Below are positions 62,968 to 64,000 of a stretch of 64,000 nt of DNA, in pieces; position 1 is the stretch's first letter, and the number at the start of each line of letters is the position of its first letter. A program made the position numbers and the translations under genes. The stretch covers positions 771,375 through 835,374 of the forward strand of contig VXAY01004334.1 in NCBI GenBank assembly GCA_013399855.1, in the 5' to 3' direction. This stretch comes from Oxyruncus cristatus (lineage: Eukaryota; Chordata; Aves; Passeriformes; Cotingidae). The notes beneath the pieces were generated by a model. The model was not told the origin of the DNA, made no database searches, and saw nothing but the letters and a program-made list of their open reading frames with translations.

Positions 62968-63148
62968 TCAACTGGTGCTCATTAGGGCCACCTCTTCTCC
63001 TTTAATCATTAGGGGCACCTCTTCTCCTTTATCCAAGTCTTCTTTTGCTTCCACATCTGCCACCTCAGGGTGACTGCAAGCAGCATCCCTAGCTGAGAGC
63101 TTTTTCATTTTGATGTTTGGCAGTTTCCTCAGATCACCATCCCATTCT
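62968..63148 (-). CDS. TMA16: TMA16 last coding exon (ribosome biogenesis factor, C-terminus)
   Basis: On the minus strand an acceptor (TTTGCTTTCTAAG) is followed by one base completing an Arg codon, then EWDGDLRKLPNIKMKKLSAR, DAACSHPEV and an acidic/Glu-rich tail ending in TGA at 62970-62968. The EWD.DL.KLPNIKM block is the conserved C-terminal motif of TMA16, a translation-machinery-associated protein that binds pre-60S ribosomal particles in the nucleus. The exon contributes 59 residues; the remaining exons lie beyond 64000. The tail differs from mammals and contains an in-frame 27-bp tandem duplication (KGEEVPLMI / KGEEVALMS). The gene faces MARCHF1 tail to tail, the same neighbours as in human. 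A nearby alternative acceptor AG two bases further would change only the split codon. Confidence 0.93.
62980..63033 (-). repeat. TMA16: 27-bp in-frame tandem duplication in TMA16 exon
   Basis: 62980-63006 and 63007-63033 match at 24 of 27 positions. Each copy encodes nine residues around GEEV-x-LM, so the reading frame is kept. Located just before the stop codon in a region that is poorly conserved in the family. Confidence 0.9.
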
Positions 63149-64000
63149 CTTAGAAAGCAAAAAAATAAAAAAAAGAAAACCAATCACTAATAGAAAGGAA
63201 GGAATGGCAGAGTTAATTCACCTTTTCTCAGAAGATACTAACTCAACTGATGCTGCTTTTCTCAATTATCTTATCAGTCCCATTGTGGTATGAATAAGCA
63301 CCAAAGATTTCACCTGATTTTGTACACTACAGAACCTGTAATTTCTCTATGAAAAAGTAAGTACTTTCAGATTTGACATTCTGAACAAAAAATACATTAT
63401 TCACTTTATTCCCACAAACTTACAGTACCTTCAGTTACTTCAGGGCACCTGCTTTTAGGTTTGTGTCATTCAACTCCCAGTCTGGTGAGCAACAGCAAAG
63501 CAGACTGGAAGAGTTTCTTCATCTGGATGCTTAATTTGCAGATGTAATACACCACGTACATAAAGTCCCTTATTATGATTTATGGTAAATGTTAACATGT
63601 TGAACAACTGACTTCAAGGGGACACAAAGTGTCAGTAAACATTCATTCACATGGTTAAGTCTGTTATTTCAAAAGGCTGCATGAAGGAGAAAGGGTTATT
63701 TAAAATGTATGTCAAATCCAGTACTCAATTAATAGAATGCTTTCTTGATTATAGTCAGTGCACTTCATGGATAATTTTTCTCTAGGGCAAAGGCAGCATT
63801 TGCCAGTTTTAAGATGTTTCTGCTCTACCAACGCAGTACAACAACACTTCTATCTGATGTCTAAGGTCAAGAAGTCAATTGTGTATTTATAAACACAGCA
63901 GTGTCTCTTCTTGGAGATTTTTGGCTTATTCTAACATCCTATGACTTCAGGCTACATACCACTCCTGGGAGGTAGTGATATATCATTCCTTGCAATGTAA
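63149..64000 (-). other. TMA16: TMA16 intron (partial)
   Basis: Intronic sequence upstream of the last TMA16 exon; the penultimate exon was looked for on the minus strand and not found before the window edge. AT-rich, no repeats recognised. Confidence 0.75.

Noticed and set aside
1..64000. CRISPR arrays, operons, bacterial mobile elements, or complete viral genomes
   Set aside because: None present; the gene structure is spliced vertebrate nuclear DNA and the only recognisable mobile elements are LINE or SINE remnants.

Overview
The window is vertebrate nuclear DNA, almost certainly from a bird. Long AT-rich introns are interrupted by short, high-quality coding exons with GT/AG borders, and the recognisable interspersed repeats are CR1-type LINE 3' ends, the dominant avian retroposon. 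No bacterial or viral gene organisation is present. The species cannot be named from the sequence alone.

About 90% of the window is the 3' part of MARCHF1 on the + strand, a membrane-anchored RING-CH E3 ubiquitin ligase. Six coding exons can be placed: 7267-7317, 19926-20005, 20278-21015 (a 738-nt cassette), 32811-32991 (RING-CH domain), 50079-50226 (first membrane segment) and 52210-52511 (second membrane segment, cytosolic tail and stop). Reading phases agree across every junction. Without the cassette they encode 253 residues; with it, 499. The first coding exon(s), including the start codon, lie upstream of position 1. The cassette is symmetric (phase 2 at both ends) and splits the RING-CH domain after its first zinc-binding Cys, then supplies a replacement Cys at its own 3' end. 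The zinc finger is therefore intact with or without it.

Region by region: 1-7266 is intron with one good CR1 copy. 7318-19925 is intron with a G-quadruplex motif, palindromes, a CAG run and a CR1 tail. 20006-32810 holds the cassette in its first kilobase, followed by intron with a tRNA-like SINE remnant and an unidentified coding-like stretch on the minus strand. 32992-50078 is intron with small tandem repeats, a foldback and an assembly artefact: two single-N joins flanked by exact duplicate blocks near 48 kb. 50227-52209 is the last intron. After the stop at 52511 comes a long 3' UTR with several possible poly(A) signals, then intergenic DNA with a minus-oriented CR1.

At the right edge, 62968-63148 on the minus strand is the last coding exon of TMA16, a ribosome-biogenesis protein, facing MARCHF1 tail to tail. 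To my knowledge the two genes are also neighbours in human, which supports both identifications. The TMA16 exon carries an in-frame 27-bp tandem duplication just before its stop. No new multi-gene system is visible. The most interesting points are the cassette architecture, the TMA16 duplication, a possible undescribed exon near 58.2 kb and the mis-join near 48 kb.
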